From Pseudomonadota bacterium (lineage in GTDB: Bacteria; Pseudomonadota; Alphaproteobacteria; Rhizobiales; Xanthobacteraceae): 22,173 nt of DNA. The translations under genes were made by a program, and so were the position numbers. Below the pieces are notes generated by a model. That model searched no databases. It worked only from the letters and a program-made list of their open reading frames with translations, and was not told where the DNA came from. Each line of letters opens with the position of its first letter. The first letter of the stretch is position 1. Below are positions 19,819-22,173 of this stretch, piece after piece. The DNA lies in contig CAUJKG010000010.1 in NCBI GenBank assembly GCA_963205465.1, positions 1 through 22,173 of the forward strand. Reading direction: 5' to 3'.

Positions 19819-22173
19819 ATGGCGAAGAACCAGAACGTCTCTCTCGACGATAAATACGACCTCGCCAAGCCGCTGGTTTTCCTGTCCGGCACGCAGGCCA
19901 TCGTGCGGCTCACGCTCATGCAGAAGGAGCGTGACCGGCAGGCGAATTTGAATACAGCCGGATACGTCACCGGCTATCGCGGTTCGCCGCTCGGGGGCCT
20001 GGACCAGCAGTTTCTACGCGCGCGCCGCGTGCTCGAAAAATCCGACGTGAAGTTTCAGGCCGGGCTCAACGAAGACCTCGCAGCTACCGCGCTCTGGGGT
20101 TCGCAGCAGGCGGAACTGACCGGCGAAGGCAAGTTCGATGGTGTCTTCGGCATTTGGTACGGCAAGGGACCGGGCGTCGATCGCACCGGCGACGCCTTCC
20201 GCCATGCGAATTTTGCCGGCACTTCGAAACATGGCGGCGTGCTCGCGCTGATGGGCGACGACCATACCTGCGAATCTTCCACGACCGCGCACCAATCCGA
20301 ATTCCATTTCGTGGATGTCATGATCCCGATCCTGAATCCGGCGGGCGTGCAGGAATTGATCGATTACGGCCTGCATGGTTTTGCGATGTCGCGCTTCTGC
20401 GGCACCTGGGTCGGCATCAAATGCGTGAAGGAAACGATCGAATCGACCGCGGTGGTCGATGTCTCGCCCGAGCGCGTGAAGACAAAGATTCCTGACTTCA
20501 CCATGCCGCCGGACGGCCTGAACATCCGCCGTCTCGATGGCGCGCTCGCGCAGGAAGCGCGGCTGTTCGAATTCAAGCGCGATGCCATGCTCGCCTATAT
20601 CCGGGCGAACGGCATCAACAAGATCGTCATGTCCGGCGGGCCGAACGCAAAGATCGGCATCATCACGACCGGCAAGAGCTATCTCGACGTGCGGCTCGCG
20701 CTCGACGAACTCGGCATCGATGAAGTGAAGGCGAACGAACTTGGTATCCGGCTCTTCAAGATCGGTTGCCCGTGGCCGATGGATCCGGGCGAGTTGAAGG
20801 ACTTCGCCAAGGGTCTCGATCTCATCATCGTGGTCGAAGAGAAGCGCTCGTTGATCGAAGTGCAGGTGCGCGAGGAGCTTTACGGCACGGCAAACCAGCC
20901 GGTCGTCATCGGTAAGAGAAACGAGCAGGGCGAGTGGCTGTTTCCCGCCAAGGGCGCACTCGACCCCAACGATATTGCGATCGCAATCGGCGAACGCGTG
21001 CTGCGCCGCGCGCATAACGACGCGATGGCCGAGCATGTCAGCCGGCTGAAGCAGGCCCAGGAAGCGCTCTCGCAGACGCAGGATATCGCGGTCCGCACGC
21101 CCTATTTCTGCTCGGGCTGTCCGCACAACACCTCGACGGTGGTGCCCGAAGGCATGCGCGCATACGCGGGCATCGGGTGCCATACCATGGCGCTGTGGAT
21201 GAACCGCAACACCATGGGCCTCACGCATATGGGCGCGGAAGGTGCGAACTGGGTCGGCGAGGCGCCGTTCTCGAAACGCAATCACGTGTTCCAGAACCTT
21301 GGCGACGGCACCTATAATCACTCCGGCATTCTCGCACTGCGCGCGGCGATCGCATCGGGCGTGAACATCACCTACAAAATTCTCTTCAATGATGCGGTGG
21401 CCATGACCGGCGGCCAGCGACACGAAGGCGGGCTCACGGTGGACGCGATCGCGCGGCAGGTCGCCGCCGAAGGCGTGACCAAGCTCGTGCTCGTCACCGA
21501 CGAGCCGCATAAATATCCTGCCGGCATCGATTTCCCGAAAGGGATGACGATCCATCATCGCGACGAACTCGACAAGATCCAACGCATGCTCGCGGAAACG
21601 CCGGGCGCGACCGCGATGATTTACGATCAGACCTGTGCGGCCGAAAAGCGCCGCCGCAGGAAGCGCGGCGAGTTTCCCGATCCCGACAAGCGCGTCATCA
21701 TCAACGAACTCGTCTGCGAAGGCTGCGGCGATTGCGGCGTGCAGTCGAACTGCGTCTCGGTGCAGCCGGTGGAAACCGAATGGGGCCGCAAGCGCACCAT
21801 CGACCAGACCAGTTGCAATAAAGACTTCTCCTGCGTGAAGGGCTTTTGCCCGTCCTTTGTCACGGTTTCCGGCGCAAAGCTGAAGAAAGCGGCCGGCGTT
21901 GCCGCTGCGATGGGTGCGCAGGCAGCACTTCCGGAGCCGAAGCTTCCGGAAGTCAGAGGTACGTTCGGCGTCGTCATTACCGGTATCGGCGGTACCGGCA
22001 TCGTCACGGTTGCGCAGGTGCTGGGAACGGCCGCGCATATCGATGGCAAGGCGGCCGGCATCATCGACATGGCGGGGCTTGCGCAGAAGGGCGGCGCGGT
22101 GGCTTCGCATCTGCGCATCGCCAATCACCCGGACGACATCTATGCGATCCGAGTGCCCGCACGCGGCGCCGAC
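19819..22173 (+). CDS. Indolepyruvate ferredoxin oxidoreductase, fused subunits (partial, C-terminus outside window)
   Basis: 785 residues are visible, without a stop, of an enzyme usually about 1150-1190 aa. It oxidatively decarboxylates aryl pyruvates from aromatic amino acids to acyl-CoA, reducing ferredoxin. The N-terminal domain has NTAGYVTGYRGSPLGGLDQQ (about 35-54). The TPP domain carries FCSGCPHNTS and the TPP/Mg2+ motif GDG (495-497) ending at Asn524 (LFNDAVAMTGG). Cysteine clusters at 633, 636, 639, 645 and at 666, 672, 677 suit Fe-S binding. A gamma-type domain begins near 715 (FGVVITGIGGTGIVTVAQVL). The ATG at 19819 follows GGAGG by 12 nt. An out-of-frame ATG at 19791 is not used. 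Confidence 0.93.
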   Translation, partial: MAKNQNVSLDDKYDLAKPLVFLSGTQAIVRLTLMQKERDRQANLNTAGYVTGYRGSPLGGLDQQFLRARRVLEKSDVKFQAGLNEDLAATALWGSQQAELTGEGKFDGVFGIWYGKGPGVDRTGDAFRHANFAGTSKHGGVLALMGDDHTCESSTTAHQSEFHFVDVMIPILNPAGVQELIDYGLHGFAMSRFCGTWVGIKCVKETIESTAVVDVSPERVKTKIPDFTMPPDGLNIRRLDGALAQEARLFEFKRDAMLAYIRANGINKIVMSGGPNAKIGIITTGKSYLDVRLALDELGIDEVKANELGIRLFKIGCPWPMDPGELKDFAKGLDLIIVVEEKRSLIEVQVREELYGTANQPVVIGKRNEQGEWLFPAKGALDPNDIAIAIGERVLRRAHNDAMAEHVSRLKQAQEALSQTQDIAVRTPYFCSGCPHNTSTVVPEGMRAYAGIGCHTMALWMNRNTMGLTHMGAEGANWVGEAPFSKRNHVFQNLGDGTYNHSGILALRAAIASGVNITYKILFNDAVAMTGGQRHEGGLTVDAIARQVAAEGVTKLVLVTDEPHKYPAGIDFPKGMTIHHRDELDKIQRMLAETPGATAMIYDQTCAAEKRRRRKRGEFPDPDKRVIINELVCEGCGDCGVQSNCVSVQPVETEWGRKRTIDQTSCNKDFSCVKGFCPSFVTVSGAKLKKAAGVAAAMGAQAALPEPKLPEVRGTFGVVITGIGGTGIVTVAQVLGTAAHIDGKAAGIIDMAGLAQKGGAVASHLRIANHPDDIYAIRVPARGAD

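Noticed and set aside
20014..22128. A 704-codon open frame on the minus strand opposite the IOR gene
   Set aside because: It mirrors the codon periodicity of the plus-strand gene, whose translation shows clear TPP and Fe-S motifs. The antisense product has no recognisable family and is rich in Arg/His, as expected from a high-GC shadow.

Overview
The window looks like chromosomal DNA of an alphaproteobacterium of the Rhizobiales (Hyphomicrobiales), near Bradyrhizobiaceae/Xanthobacteraceae. The evidence is high-GC codon use, a copy of the intergenic palindrome common in Rhizobiales (12645-12693), an ornithine decarboxylase/homospermidine synthase pair, a TAXI-type TRAP transporter with DUF1850, and a fused indolepyruvate ferredoxin oxidoreductase. 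I saw no tRNA, rRNA, CRISPR array, insertion sequence or phage gene. The long open frames opposite several genes are coding shadows.

Layout. (1) 1-2144, minus: an ABC importer operon (NMT1/THI5-type binding protein, ATPase, permease cut by the window edge) joined by ATGA overlaps. A creatininase-family hydrolase (2298-3104, plus) is divergent to it. (2) 3108-6892, minus: TAXI binding protein, a strong intrinsic terminator, the fused TRAP permease, then a DUF1850 protein. (3) 7075-11059, plus: a zinc block with a 51-aa His-rich membrane microprotein, ZnuC-like ATPase, ZnuB-like permease, COG0523 GTPase, a 45-aa Cys-containing lipoprotein and a WD40 protein. It starts at a promoter whose -10 lies inside a 13-bp AT-rich palindrome (Zur-box-like) and ends at a bidirectional terminator. 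(4) 11096-14311, minus: homospermidine synthase and, upstream, ornithine decarboxylase with a leader of about 400 nt. (5) 14408-14659, minus: a small two-TM protein. (6) 14796-19633, plus: GGT-like Ntn hydrolase, L,D-transpeptidase, DUF1007 protein plus NicO/RcnA-type Ni/Co exporter, and an SDR oxidoreductase. (7) 19819 to the end, plus: the first 785 residues of indolepyruvate ferredoxin oxidoreductase.

How the genes work together. Region 4 is a polyamine pathway: ornithine to putrescine (decarboxylase), then putrescine to homospermidine (synthase). Its leader is the most interesting signal. A 9-bp perfect inverted repeat lets a leader segment pair with the decarboxylase Shine-Dalgarno sequence and enclose three hairpins, and an upstream leader ORF ends shortly before a T-run. 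The arrangement suggests a polyamine- or ornithine-responsive switch and fits the alphaproteobacterial speF leader RNA described in the literature. Region 3 is probably a zinc-starvation unit with three little-known small or accessory proteins, but it has no ZnuA or Zur in view. The DUF1007-NicO pair is a metal efflux unit. The IOR promoter region is unusually rich in dyads that could be operators.
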